A DNA stretch of 64,000 nt from Bryum argenteum. Taxonomy: Eukaryota > Streptophyta > Bryopsida > Bryales > Bryaceae. Below, one piece after another: positions 46,463 through 58,289 of this stretch. The stretch lies in NCBI GenBank assembly GCA_037043015.1, contig CM073321.1:2175001-2239000 (forward strand), given 5' to 3'. Every line of letters starts with the position of its first letter. Position 1 is the stretch's first letter. Position numbers and translations under genes: made by a program. Below the pieces are notes generated by a model. The model had not been told where the DNA came from. It did no database searches and worked only from the letters and a program-made list of their open reading frames with translations.

Positions 46463-47455
46463 AGAGTCCACTTAGTTAGCGATTACAAACTTGCGCAACA
46501 TTGTAAGGATGGTTTTGTTTGTGGATTCTGCCTCAAATTTTCCTTGAAAGTAATATTCCATGCTTGTTCTTTGCTTGATGAGGTGGTTATCCATGAGGTC
46601 CTCGATGAGTGCATTGACAGAATGCGTGCCTTGATCTGATACTATTTCCAAGGGGCATCTAAAACAAGTAATAACGTTCTTATAGAGGAATGTGGCTGTT
46701 ACCATGGCTGTGTTGTTGCGGAATGGCTTTACCTCTATCCAATTGGTGGTACGATCCGTGGCGACAAGGATGTAATTGTATCCTTGTTTAGTTGTTGGAT
46801 TGATTGGACCGACGAAATCTAATCCCCACGGCTGAAATGGTCCCAATAGAGCTGTGCGTTTGAGTGGTACCACGGCTTGATGTTGGAAATTGGTGGTGGC
46901 AACTTCGCAAGCATGGCAATTTATGATATATGCGAATACATCCTTGTGTACCGTTGGCCACCAATATTTGGCAACAAGTATCTTTTCAACAGTAGTATCG
47001 GGTCCCTGGTGTCCGCCTACGGGGCTAGCGTGGAGGCTAGAGATTATTTGTTGTTGCTCCTCTATGGGTACACAGAGTCTGATTTCGAAATCAGGCCCTT
47101 TGGGATACTGTCTCCGGTCAACCACGGTGTATGGCAACATGGTTCGCACGAAACTGGCTTTTTGTGTGTCCGTTAGTCCTTTTGGGATGATGCCCTGAAC
47201 TAAGTATGCCATGGTATCTTGTCTCCAATCGTTTTGGGTTTCCGTAATGGCAAGGTTGACGACTAGCGAGGCAGCTTGGATATATGATTCGTTAAAGGAA
47301 TCATCTATGCCTTCCTTGGTAGTATTGGTGTCTCTAGATAAGTAATCTGCCACTATGTGCCGCTTTCTTGGTACAAAGACTACCTGGAAGTTATATTCCA
47401 TGAGGATCATGATCCACCAAGCTACACATCCGGTGATCAATGGTTGGTTTACCAA
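46463..47455 (-). pseudogene. Gypsy RNase H end and integrase core
   Basis: The end of RNase H (VFVPRKRHIVADYLSRD) is followed by the integrase zinc-binding region (HASPVGGHQGPDTTVEKI, INCHACEVATTNF) and the catalytic core. All three acidic residues are visible: GLDFVGPI, VSDQGTHSVN and FEAESTNKTI. Zinc-finger spacing is His-His-Cys-Cys as expected. The frame is open for 327 codons, the longest intact piece of this element, and ends at the TAA just before the solo LTR. Confidence 0.85.
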
Positions 47456-48800
47456 GTAAGATATGCTATGATCGTCAACAATGAAACAAAACTTGTATCC
47501 TAGCAGGTAATGTCAAGATTTCTTGACTGCGTAGACCATCGCTAGTGCTTCCCTTTCTGTTGATAAGTAGTTGCACTCCGCCTGGTTCCACAATTTGCTA
47601 GCGTATGCCGCCGGTTGATCGTGCTTGCTGTTGACGTTATGTACTTACATGACTCCCACGACGATCTTGGAGGCATCTGTGTGGACATGGAATGGCTTAG
47701 TCGAGTTTGGAGCGAGTAATATCGAGGCTTCCAAATAAGCTTGTTTGATTTTGTCCAAGGCGGTTTGGGCGGCCGGTGTTCAATCTCTTGGGTAAGAGTA
47801 CCTTGCTTGATTTAGGGCAGTTATCACGGTAGTGAGATGTGTCAGCTTCTCGATGTACATCCTATTGAATTGCAAAATGCCAAGCAGCCTTTGGACACCC
47901 TTTTGATCCGTAGGTGGGGTCATGTAAAGGATATCTTCGATCTTGGATGGATTTGAAAGTTTCCCATACTTGCAAACAATATATCCCAAGATGACCCTGA
48001 CGATAAATAGGAACATGCATTTGTCTGCATTCAAACTTACTTTATTTTCTCGGTAGGCCTGGAAGATCTATCGTAACTGGCCAACATGGTCCTGCATACG
48101 GCCGTATACGGTTCCATCATTGAGATAGATACGGAAGAACTTCTTCAAGTATAGGCAAAGGATCAATTCTATGGCGCGTTGAAATGTCATCGGTGCATTT
48201 TTAGCCCCAAATGGCATTCTTTCGAACTGATAGGGCCCCTACTTTGTGAAAAAAGCAGTTTCATTCTTGTCTTGCTCTGCCATGGCGATTTGGTATTAAC
48301 CCGAAAAACAGTCTAGGAAAGATTACATTTCGTGTCCAGCTACTTCATCAATGATTTCCTCCATGTATGATAAAGGATAGTGATCCTTTTTAGTCGACGC
48401 ATTTAATTTGCGAAAGTCTACAGAGATTCGTAGTGCGCCATTCTTTTTGGGGATAATCACCATCGAGAATTACCATGTTGCCAAGTCCACTAGGGATATG
48501 AATTTGGCACTAGTAATTTTTCCAACTCAGTTTTGACTTTGGCAGCGTAGTGAGGGTTTTTTTGGTATCTGCGTTGCTGTACCGAGTGTGCGTTTGGTAT
48601 CAAGTCGATGGTATGTCCGGCTGTAGTTCTTGGTATCCCATTCAAATCTTCATGCGTCCATGCAAAGATATCTTGGTATTCTTTTAATAGAGCTATGGTA
48701 GCTTGTATGATAGCGTTAGGTGCGTCGGTGTTAATTTTCACATTCTTTGGCTCTTGTGCAATACGAAGGTTAACAAACTCCACTTGTTCCTTGCATCCAT
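47456..48800 (-). pseudogene. Gypsy reverse transcriptase and RNase H, degenerate
   Basis: The reverse transcriptase start is seen as FAWTHEDLNGIP and QQRRYQKNPHYAAKV at 48,500-48,780. The active-site motif at 48,116-48,127 reads YLND instead of YLDD, a lost catalytic Asp. Downstream come NADKCMFLF, LGYIVCKYGKLSNPSKI, LLGILQFNRMYI and the RNase H part with TEREALAMVYAVKK- and VDDHSISYLVNQPL-like stretches. Many stops and a few frameshifts are present. Confidence 0.78.
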
Positions 48801-48804
48801 GCGT

Positions 48805-51800
48805 CTATCCCATCACCACCTCTTGACTCAAGGCCTTCGTTGCCACAGTGTTATCAACGGTGACTCCCTCAGAAAATTCCGTGGTAAACCTTGGCGGGAT
48901 ATCAAGCCTCTCTTCTTGAGAGACCCCACTGGCCAAGTGAATCTTTACTAATGGAACTGGATCTGGGTCGGCGTGGAACACCAAGGCCTCTTGCTCCTGA
49001 GTGAGTCTTTTGTTCCATTCTGTGCCAGCCTGGTTTCGTATTTGTTTGGCTTTCTCCCGAGTGATACAACTATCCATAGGGATTATCATGCTTCTTCCAT
49101 ATCTCCGAATTCTAATTTGGTTTCTTGCCCAGCCATGAATTGCATTCATGTCTTGTTACCAAGGACAACCTAGAGTCATAAGAAAATTACTACTGACCGA
49201 CATGTCTATGACAACGAAGGTTGCCGGTGTAGAGATACCGTGGGTAGTCATGGCTACGATGACCAATATCCCTCACAAAGTGACTGGAGCGTCGTTGGCC
49301 ATTCTTAGAACAAACTGAGCAATCGTTGGCGGTGGAAGTCCTACACTATAAGAAAACCCTGTTTTTTGTGATGTCTTGTGTAATGTCTAATGTATTTTGT
49401 GATGTCTTACCGTCTTAAAAGATGTCTTCGAAGACGGGAGGATGTCTGTACGTCTAACGGGCACATTTTGGATTGGAGGGGCATGAAGACATCACCAAAC
49501 AAAAAGATGTTGGTGAAGACATGGATGTCTTTGAAGACATCTTGATAGACATCAAACTGCCACGTTGGCAAGGGATTTTGGACTAGCAAGGTAAAAACGA
49601 CCAAAATTTACTGGTGGATAGGGTAAAAAGCATTTCTAATGTTAAAAGAGTAGGTGAATGGGCAGCGGTTTTCAAAAGTAGAAACCAAACATCACACTTT
49701 AGTTTATTTTATTTTTTTTAAATGCTAAATCATTATGTGACGTGGCAATACTGAAAATACTAATTTCAGGCTATTCTCATCAATAAAAAATATATTTTGT
49801 AAATTTTTATTATATTCAAATAAATTAGAATATTATAATTCTGTAATTTTTTATGATTTAAAAATATTTAAATATTTAAAAAATATTATATATAAAATAT
49901 AATATCTTTAAGATAACAATGGTGCCAAAAAAAAAAGTAAAAGTAATTTCGTGGATATTTAGTCCTCAAAAAACACGTGGACATAGATTTAAAAAGTTAT
50001 TTACAGCGCTTTATCTACATGGCAGCAAAAACTCCACGTCGGACCGGTTGACAAGTCATTCAACATCTAGTCGGATGTCTAACACGATGTCCAACTTACC
50101 ATAACTACAGTCAGGCGTGAATGTCCGCGTAGACATCTACTCGGATGTCTATGAAGATGTTTTGCACGACATCCTCCTAAACGTCATTTACTAAAAAGCG
50201 GCAGTACTTAAGGGTCTTTTTAGAATAATATCAACTTTTTCTCTTACTGCTTGTCCTCCATTAGCGCGGGTCTTTGATTGGGGTAATCCTCAAATACTTA
50301 AAGAAAATATAAAAAGAAAATAAAAACAATAAACAATGTTTTTTGGCTTACTTCAAGAAGGAATTAAATATTATTGATTACTTATAGATTAGATTATTAT
50401 AGTCTAATGGCAAGAGTATACATTACTCTATCATCAACAACCAATATTATACAAATTAAAGCAAAATTACAAGAAATATGAATTTATGAAAGTAGCTATT
50501 TAATACAGTTTAGGAGACAATTCTAGAATAGAATTAGTATTAAGAAAGTTAGTTGGAAAATTAGTTAGGGTAGAAATAAAAGGTAGTTGAGAGTTTAAAA
50601 GAGAGCCTATCACCACGGAAGACTATAAATAGTCTCATGATTGTAATTCCACACGTTTTCTATCAATAAAGATTATTTCATTTACTGTGGAGGAAACTCT
50701 AATACTTACATTACATGCTTTGTTGTGGAAAGAACTTTGAAGCATCTGGTATTTGATTTGTTGTGAGGGAAAACAAAAACTTTTTATAGTTAATATGTTG
50801 TAATTGAAAACCTAAAGATGTCATCAGATGTTTATGATAATGTCTGCAGGGATGTCTAAGATGACATTCATGAAAATGTCTAACATGATGTCTATGAAGA
50901 TGTCGAAGATGACAGCTACGACAGCATCCAGAACCATCTACAAGGATGATTTTCATTGACTTCAATGGATGAACAGAGGCGGCTAGGGTTTGCTGCCGCT
51001 GCCATAGTTAGGTCATGAGACCTTTAAGTAGAATTAGAGGCCGCACGAAGCTCATTTTTGCCTTCATTTTTTCAAAAAGTTAGTGTTTGGAGTGTAGAGG
51101 CTAAGGTTTGCTTCTTCATGTGGCTAGGGTTTGTTGCCGCCGCCATAGTTAGGTCATGAGATCTTCAAATGGAATTACAAAGCTCATTTTTGCCTTAGTT
51201 TTTCCAAAGAGTTTGTGTTTAAAGTATAGAGGATTTCGAAATTGTTTCCATTCAGTTTCAGAATGATTGTTAACTACAATAAGAGAATAGTATTTGTAGA
51301 AATCCAGTAGCTCTCAAGAGTAGGTTTCTTTCTTCATGTGGCTAAGATTTACTACTTAAGAGGTACTGGATTTCAAAAGCATCTTGTACAAGAAACCCTA
51401 GGACTTGTAGTATAACTAGTATTTGATTTGTTGTGAAGGAAACCCTAGTACTTGTAGTATTTGATTTGTTGTAGAAGATGTCTATGATGATGTCTGCAAG
51501 ATGTCTTAGAGCATGTCTATGAAGATCTCTAAATGTTTTGATGGAATTCTGTTTTGGAAGGTGGGATATAAGGGGTCGGGGCAGCGAACACGATCTAAGG
51601 CCGCGGAGCGACATGCGTGCTTGTGGGTGAGTGGAACCAATGTATGCATAGATGTCTATAACGTTGTTTTTAATGATGTTTAGAAGGATGTCTGAAGAAA
51701 TGTCTAAGCAGATGTTTGCAAGAATGTCTAACTGTATCAATATCTTGAGGTTAGGAAGTAAACCATCTCAACCTAGGTAGTGCAATTAAATGGAATTAAA

Positions 51801-53038
51801 TCAGAATCTTTTTACCTTTACAAACCCTTCTTTAATTGCAGTTGATATTGGTTTATTGAATATGTGTAGCGGCGGGACATGCACATGACCATACGGGTAT
51901 CGACAGCAAGCGATGGTAGTGGAAGAACTTACGGAGTTCAGTTTGTGGGTGCGTAGTATACCGTAGTTGTTGACAGGCGTATTAGTAAATACTCTAGTTT
52001 GTGTTATCTGAGGTTTTAATGACCTAAGCGATATATGTTTAACTCATACTTTTTGATGTGACAATGCTTACATTTGATGTTATGTGAGACGACTGTGGAT
52101 TACAGATCTGATGATTATTTAAACATCTAAAAATGTCATCCTAGATGTCCTTTCATATGCCCAATAAACATCAATAGTGACATTGTTGCAAACATCATGT
52201 TTAACACAAAACGTTCACATCGATGTTTAGGGGATGTCGCTACAAACATCCGAACAAACATCACAAACTTAATAAGGACATCAACGTAAACATCATTCTA
52301 CGCACTGGAAACATCTTATAAGACATAAAAATTGTATTCTAAGATATTTTGTAAGACATTGCATACGTCTTGCAAGACATCTTGTACAACATCTAAGATG
52401 TCTTGCAAGACATTTAAGTCGTCTTGACTGATGTCTAAAACTATCGTGATAGGAGTATAAAACCTCCGCAACATGCTGACGTGGCATGCCATGTCATTTT
52501 CCCGGGTCCACGTCAACTTTTCCCGCGTGCCACTTCGGATTTTCTCACGTGCCACGTGGGATTTTCTCGCGTGCCACTTTGGATTTTCAAAGGGTCCACG
52601 TAGGATTCTGGCGCTGCCATGTCATCTTTCGTGGGACCACGTAAAATTCCACATCATGATGAATTTTATCCCCATGTGGCACTGCCCGTTGAATTCAAGC
52701 TGATGTGTCATCTACGTGGCACCTACGTGGCACACTTTTTACCCTTCCAAAAATACCTTAAGACATCTTCGATCTTAAGACATTTTCCTGTCTTTTTAGA
52801 CGTCTGCTTAGACATCTGTCATGTCTAGGATGTCTTATTGTCTATAAGACATCCGAATTAATGTCTACGATGTCTTTTTAGACATCATTTACAACATCAT
52901 TAAAAACGCAGGTTTCTTATAGTGCTAATTGCTGCTGCAGGTGATTGCTTATCATGTTGACCCCGATGCCCTCGTCGACCAATACATTGGCTAATTGATG
53001 TTGTCATAAGCGGACATGTATGACGGCGGCATCCGTGT
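48805..53038 (-). pseudogene. Gypsy protease region split by CACTA element
   Basis: Left of the CACTA element (48,805-49,343): TPATFVVIDMSVSSNF, LMTLGCPW, a TAA, MNAIHGWARNQIRIRRYG, the C-terminal half of a retropepsin-like domain leading into reverse transcriptase. Right of it (52,925-53,038): DAAVIHVRL, a TGA, then NVLVDEGIGVNMISNHL, the active-site half (Asp in VDEG). The two halves join in frame once the CACTA element and one CTA are set aside. The gene is cut by hAT element 2 immediately upstream. Confidence 0.75.
49344..52924. mobile_element. Non-autonomous CACTA element 1, 3,581 bp
   Basis: The ends are CACTATAAGAAAACC and, inverted, CACTATAAGAAACC. Flanking CTA on both sides (49,341-49,343 and 52,925-52,927) is the expected 3-bp duplication. 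The outer few hundred bases at both ends are full of GATGTCT/AGACATC words, the subterminal repeats to which CACTA transposases bind in known families. No transposase is encoded. Internally, about 50,970-51,070 is repeated at 51,119-51,220 (GGCTAGGGTTTG, GTTAGGTCATGAGA). Confidence 0.92.
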
Positions 53039-53229
53039 CAGGGTTGTCTTACGAGACACTGTCGAACGTCAGACAGACACGACATGTCAGAGAGACATTC
53101 AGCCTCAAAATGTCTAATAGAATCTACAGAATCTTTTTCTATAGAAAAGTTATCATTGATTTACCCTATCCACGTTGAATCCTATATGGTTGCCACATGG
53201 ACTGTACAACTCAGCAATACGATGAGCGA

Positions 53230-53480
53230 CTGCGCCACGTAGGACTGGACCGACGGTCGCCTCGTCCACCGCATGTCGAGGCGATCGCTGGTCGCCTCTG
53301 AGCGACTGACGTTCGCCCCTGAGTGACAGACGTTCGCTCTTATGCGACCAACGTTTGTCTCTGGGCAACCGGCGGTCTCGCTGGACCGACATTTGCCCCT
53401 AAACCGGCGGTCGCCTACTGTCGTCCCTGGACCGGCGGTCGCCTACTGTCGTCCCTGGACCGGCGGTCGCCTAGGGTCGC
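53230..53480. repeat. GGCGGTCGCC cluster, left subterminal region of hAT 2
   Basis: GACTGGACCGACGGTCGCC-like units, then three copies of a 28-bp unit (GTCGTCCCTGGACCGGCGG) at about 53,400-53,480. It corresponds to 6030-6250 in element 1. Confidence 0.78.
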
Positions 53481-53489
53481 CTTACATTG

Positions 53490-54190
53490 GAGGCTTCTCC
53501 CCAGTAGAATAAAGACCATAACACATGGGAGGAAAGGCAGTGAGATGGAAGATTTGTATATGTTCTAATTAGCAAGTGGTTGCCATATGAGAGGAAGTAG
53601 GGAGAGTGGCAAGAGTGACATGGAGCAACTTTGTAGCTTTGGGGTTTCCTTTGGATGTTGCTTTGGGATCTACATGGCAATGACATGGCACAACGGAGGC
53701 ACTTGAAAACTACTAGTACTAGTGCCTAGAAGTCGACCGGCAATTGAAGAAAAGTGGAGAAAATGCAATACCAGCGGCAGCAAGCAGGGGCGGCCTGCTG
53801 ATGGTGTGGCATGGCTTTAAGTCATTTTGCTATCCAACATTACCCAGAATTCTTCCGTTCACGTTATCCAAACATAGATCAAGCATTAAGAATTTAAGAT
53901 GAAACAAATTACAACAATTCCTAAACCTCCTGAAGAAAAGGCTAACATCAACCATGAGATCTTAAAGTCATGTAACGAAAAATGTGGTGACATACATATG
54001 TGACTAGTGTCATAAACGAACATAATCATAAGAGTTGCAAAAATCTATTAAAACTGGAACAATATGTCAAAATGTAGATTGTATGTATTGCAAGTATAAT
54101 TTGTGAATTACATGGCTAAATGAGCACTCAATGATGTGAAATGGTCATCCCTAGGAGCCTTAGAATTGCAAGAAGAAATACCGGTATTCT
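53490..54190. other. Spacer inside hAT 2, no gene seen
   Basis: A sequence of ordinary composition separates the left subterminal cluster from the kinase relic and becomes AT-rich towards it. It is not shared with hAT 1. Confidence 0.4.
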
Positions 54191-54193
54191 ATA

Positions 54194-55748
54194 CTAATTA
54201 CTGTCCTCTCTGAATACAAACTCTGGTGGAAGCATATGATATGGTTTTCCCATCAAGCGGTTTACTACCTCCCTAAAGGTCATTCTCTTCTCCGGTTCAT
54301 GCCTGGTCAATGATAACACTTTTGATACGAATGAATCTTGCACCGTCGAATTTGAGAATAACTCTTTGTTGATTTCGTTTTGTACATTAATCAGCTGGAT
54401 GAGTTTGCCAACCGCATACGAATTTGATGCAACTGTGGTTGGATGTAGGAGTTCGTGGACGTGCAAATTTGTATAAGAACTTTCTGGTCCATAAGTATAG
54501 ACCATCTCGGGCCCCACCCACCATCGAAGTGCTATATCGTCATCCTTTTTCTTCTCCGACTGGTATCCATAACGTGAAGGCTGTTGTTCTGCTATACGAG
54601 ATGCCATCCCCCAGTCACACACTCCAATACAAATCTTGTGTTCTCCGACAGTTGGGAAATGCAATAGTATCTTTGAGGGGGATAGGTCGTTGTGACGTAC
54701 TCCTGTCTTATGCACTAGATTCATGATGTGCACTAAACCCCAAGCTAGCTTCATCCTATGACGACAGAAAAGGCTAATTCTTATTGCGTCTTGTGTAGAA
54801 AGACTCGGAAGGTCCTTTACTTTCGACCAGTGAAGATGTTTGTCGCCGACCTTCTCTTCTAACTTCAGCATTTGGTGTAGTGATCCTCTATTCCACCAAT
54901 ATGTTTAAGCCTCGAATGTTCTTGTATGCAACATCCAAAACTTGATAATACCTGGATGATTCAAAGGACATATGAGAGCTTCTGTTGCTGTCTCTATCCT
55001 CCTCTTCTAAAGATTCATACTCTTGGAAAGCTTTGCTGCGAAATGGATATGATTTGGAACGTGGTCTACTCCATGAATCTGCACCTTCTGCACCAGTCGA
55101 TGGCCTCCCTCCATGTTACGGGCTGATAGAGCTTCTATCCTAGCGTCTTGAGGAATCCGCACCACTCCCGACCGAGTGTCCCGTTCAAATGTGGCTAGCA
55201 AAGCGTCTTCTTTCCATGCCATCCCTCGGCTTTTATTTTTGCTAAGCTTTTGGATTGAGTGTTGCCACCAATCCATCTTGCATTTGAACTGGTCCTTTTC
55301 TTGTGTTAGACGCCTCTGTCCAAATCGCTTCTTCCACAACTCTTTCACATTGAAGATGCATTGTTCAATTGTATTCTCCATCCACAACTGGTACTGCGAA
55401 TGATAATCCACATTTTGGAATTCTTCCGATTCCGCCATGACCTTCATAATTACCGCCTCCAATTTTTCCTTCAGTCTCTCTCTACCCGTGCTAACATTCT
55501 TTAAGTAGTTGTGCTCCAAGAATTGAGCCTCCGTTCCCTCATACCAATCCAAACACGCTTTTTCTGCAAACCTAATATAACCTAATGTTTGGAATCTTGG
55601 AGCTACTTCTTTTTGGTGTCTCTTCTTCTTCTTCCTATGGCGTGCGCTTCCACTAGGTTGTTGCATAGCAAGGTCTGGTGCAAATGCTTCGAGGCATCAA
55701 GATCCCATGTTGGCTCTCCCTCCTGGTGCTTTTTGGATTTACTCATCG
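54194..55748 (-). pseudogene. Atypical plant protein kinase, captured and decayed
   Basis: The start is taken at MSKSKKHQEGEPTWDLDA (about 55,748), with a frame change near 55,660. A basic stretch (RHRKKKKRH) is followed by about 150 helical residues (NYLKNVSTGRERLKEK, FNVKELWKKRFGQRRL). The kinase domain begins near HIHFAAKLSKSMN (Lys in AAK as the likely ATP-binding residue), then a TAG, NHPGIIKFW, a TAA, TYWWNRGSL, then the catalytic loop HNDLSPSKIL, where HRD has become HND and the usual Asn is Lys, and DWG in place of DFG. The frame stays open across both stops with no intron. The missing loop residue suggests weak or no activity. I recall related kinase-like families in non-seed plants. 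Confidence 0.65.
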
Positions 55749-55919
55749 TTGAATTTGTTGTGAAAACCGGCAAAAAATCTCCCCCTGCTATCAATGTGCA
55801 CCAAACCCCAAAAACCCTTCTGACCTGGCAGTGCGCATTTCCACGAGCAATGACACAGGGCGGAGGAGACAGCGTTTTGGCGAAAAGTAATATGAAACCC
55901 GCTGGTTCGGGTTTATATA

Positions 55920-56260
55920 TCCCTGTAGACTGGCGGTCGCCCCACAGTCGCTCACCGCTGGTCGCCCCACCTCCTGCTGTTGCAATAGTTGGACCGGCGC
56001 TTGCCCTGTGACCGACGTTCATCAGCTGGACCGGCGGTCGCCCTGAGACCGACGTTTGCTCATAGGCTGGACCGCCAGTCACCCCTCTCAGCGACGTTTG
56101 CCCATCGGCTGGACCGGCGGTCGTCCTGTGACCGACGTTCATCAGCTGGACCGGCGGTCGCCCTGAGACCGACGTTCGCTCATAGGCTAGACCGCCAGTC
56201 ACCCCTCTCAGCGACGTTTGCCCATTGGCTGGACCGCCGGTCGCCCTATTTGCAATCGGG
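55920..56260. repeat. GGCGGTCGCC cluster with exact 120-bp duplication
   Basis: The unit beginning CCTGTGACCGACGTTCATC occurs at about 56,005 and again exactly 120 bp later, with few changes. It is built from CTGGACCGGCGGTCGCC and CAGCGACGTTTGCCCATCGG words. A long minus-strand frame crosses it (TSVSGRPPVQLMNVGHR) but only reflects the repeat. Confidence 0.8.
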
Positions 56261-57950
56261 AATTCTCCATGTTTATGTTGAATGCGAGTCCAAGAGGTTT
56301 CGTAGCAGCTCCTACGAGGATGAGATGAGGATGAATATTGGATGGGGGAGGGGTAAAAGAGCCCTATAGTTTATAATGTATTCGTTCAAAAATTAAAAAG
56401 GTACGCATAGGGTAGTAATTTCGGATTGTGGGTCCCATAATTCCCATTTCATGATCATTCAATTCATAAGAAATTGACAAGAGACGTCTAAATGGATATT
56501 AATGAATGGGAGGAAGGATGGGGTGGGTTCCTCGTCCTCTTCGTTGGCATCAATGGTATATTTTTTTTAGTATGATGTATATTTTAACAAGTCATATTGT
56601 GCCTAACTATTTATAATAATCGATAAAATGTGAATTCATTCATAGAGCATCAAACCCCAATTCCGTTAAAATGGCACTATGCCATGTGCCATTTTGTCAC
56701 ATTAGATCTTACATTTTTGCTCATATAAAAGGGTATATTCTGTAATATCAGAATTTTTTTTGTAATATCACTTCTTTATAGACATTTTCACTCATTTTCC
56801 CTACTATCACCTTACAATTCTGTTATATCACATGTTTTTTGAACTACAGTTCAGAAAGTTGAGGTGTACCATTTTACCGGAATAATGCCATTTTTATGGA
56901 ATTGGGGTTATCAGCCTCTTCAATGCATGAAACACTTTAATGCATCTAACAATTCAATGGCTACAATCTTAGAATTTAATCCAGCCAGTCAATTTCTAGC
57001 CTCTAGATAAGATACCATCTTTGCACCAAAACTTCACCTCATGTTTTAACATCACATTCAAGAACAATTTCTAGTTTCTTTTTATATCAGTGGAGCCTTT
57101 AATAAATTATAAGTTCTCCATATACAATATCCAAGTATATGTATGCTAATAGATTATCCTTGCAATTAGTTTATTGCCCCATAACATTATAACATTGCTT
57201 AAATTGAGAGGGGGAGGGTTTTGAAAATTTTGCGGGTCAAATAATAACGCCTTGAAATACAATTATGTACAAGGGATTAGTGCATGTAGCCTAGTAAGCA
57301 CTGAGAGAAATAGTTGCTTACCAAATAAAAGGGTGATATATCATGACATATTATATGTTTGGAGAAAAAATGAGTGACCACCATATGAAGGTAAATATTT
57401 TAAGTCAAGAAGACTAATCATTTGCGGACATTCTAATCAACCCATTACTAAGGGTACTTTTGAAACCAATATTTGATGAGAATTTTATGTTGAGAATTTT
57501 GAGAATGTTGAAGATTATATTTTAAAATTGTGATTAAACTTGTATCAATCTAAATCCATATTACACCACAAGAGTATCCAATGAGCTTAAAATTACATTT
57601 CTCATCTATCATGGTCAGGGCTCTTGGCAAAATGCCTATGACCATGAGAATCATTTTCATTTGGGAATGAGAAATAGGAAGAACCGAGTGGGAATGAGAG
57701 GGAATGAGGGGGGATGAGGGCGGATGAGGGGGATTGAAGGGGGGAATGGGGGAGATGCTTGAAGCGGTTAATTCAAAATTTGAACATTGCATAAAGAGGA
57801 TCCAAGAACGAGAGCGCGAGCTCTCGCGAAGTCGCCCCTGCAGAGTGTCGGTCGCCATGAACCGCTTCGCTGAGGCTGAACCTCTTCTGAAGTTGCACCG
57901 CCGGTTGCTTCAGAGGTCTGCTGCAGCTGGAGCAGCGGTCGCCCCGAAGT
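56261..57950. repeat. Internal block shared with hAT element 1
   Basis: It is collinear with about 7860-9560 of element 1, ending in GAGGGGGATTGAAGG-type purine-rich DNA and a GC-rich tail near 57,830-58,020 with GGTCGCC words. No gene is seen. Confidence 0.7.
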
Positions 57951-58289
57951 GAGCCTTGCAAGAAATACGGGACCGGTGGTTGCTCTAACGAAGTTGCCCT
58001 GACACCGCCGGTCGATCTACCACAGGAGGTTAAATATTATTGTTCTTGGCCGTAGTCGTCACTTTTCAGTCCACGTGCCAAACTGTTGCGCATTGTTTGG
58101 TGTCGACTCAAAGTTGCCACTTGCTTGCTCGATTGTTCGGAGAACGTGGACTGCACTATTTTTGGTGTTTTGTATCAAACATCACATCATAGCCGCATTT
58201 CCGTGATCGGAGGTAACAATGAGTACAATTGCCGAACATAAAATAGTACTCGGCCAACAACACAATAGGAGAGGAAATAAACACAAGAG

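Larger units (their letters stand above)
44150..53038 (-). mobile_element. Ty3/gypsy retrotransposon relic, antisense, with three nested insertions
   Basis: Reading the minus strand from right to left gives protease, reverse transcriptase, RNase H and integrase, the Ty3/gypsy order. It is broken by a CACTA element in protease (49,344-52,924) and a solo LTR in integrase (45,029-46,462), and truncated at 53,038 by hAT element 2. No LTR of its own was identified. The gag region lies beyond the hAT element or is lost. Confidence 0.85.

Noticed and set aside
55603..56202. 199-residue minus-strand frame with repeated TSVSGRPPVQLMNVGH
   Set aside because: It mostly translates the 120-bp GGCGGTCGCC repeat. 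Only its last part (from MSKSKKHQ) is taken as the kinase gene start.
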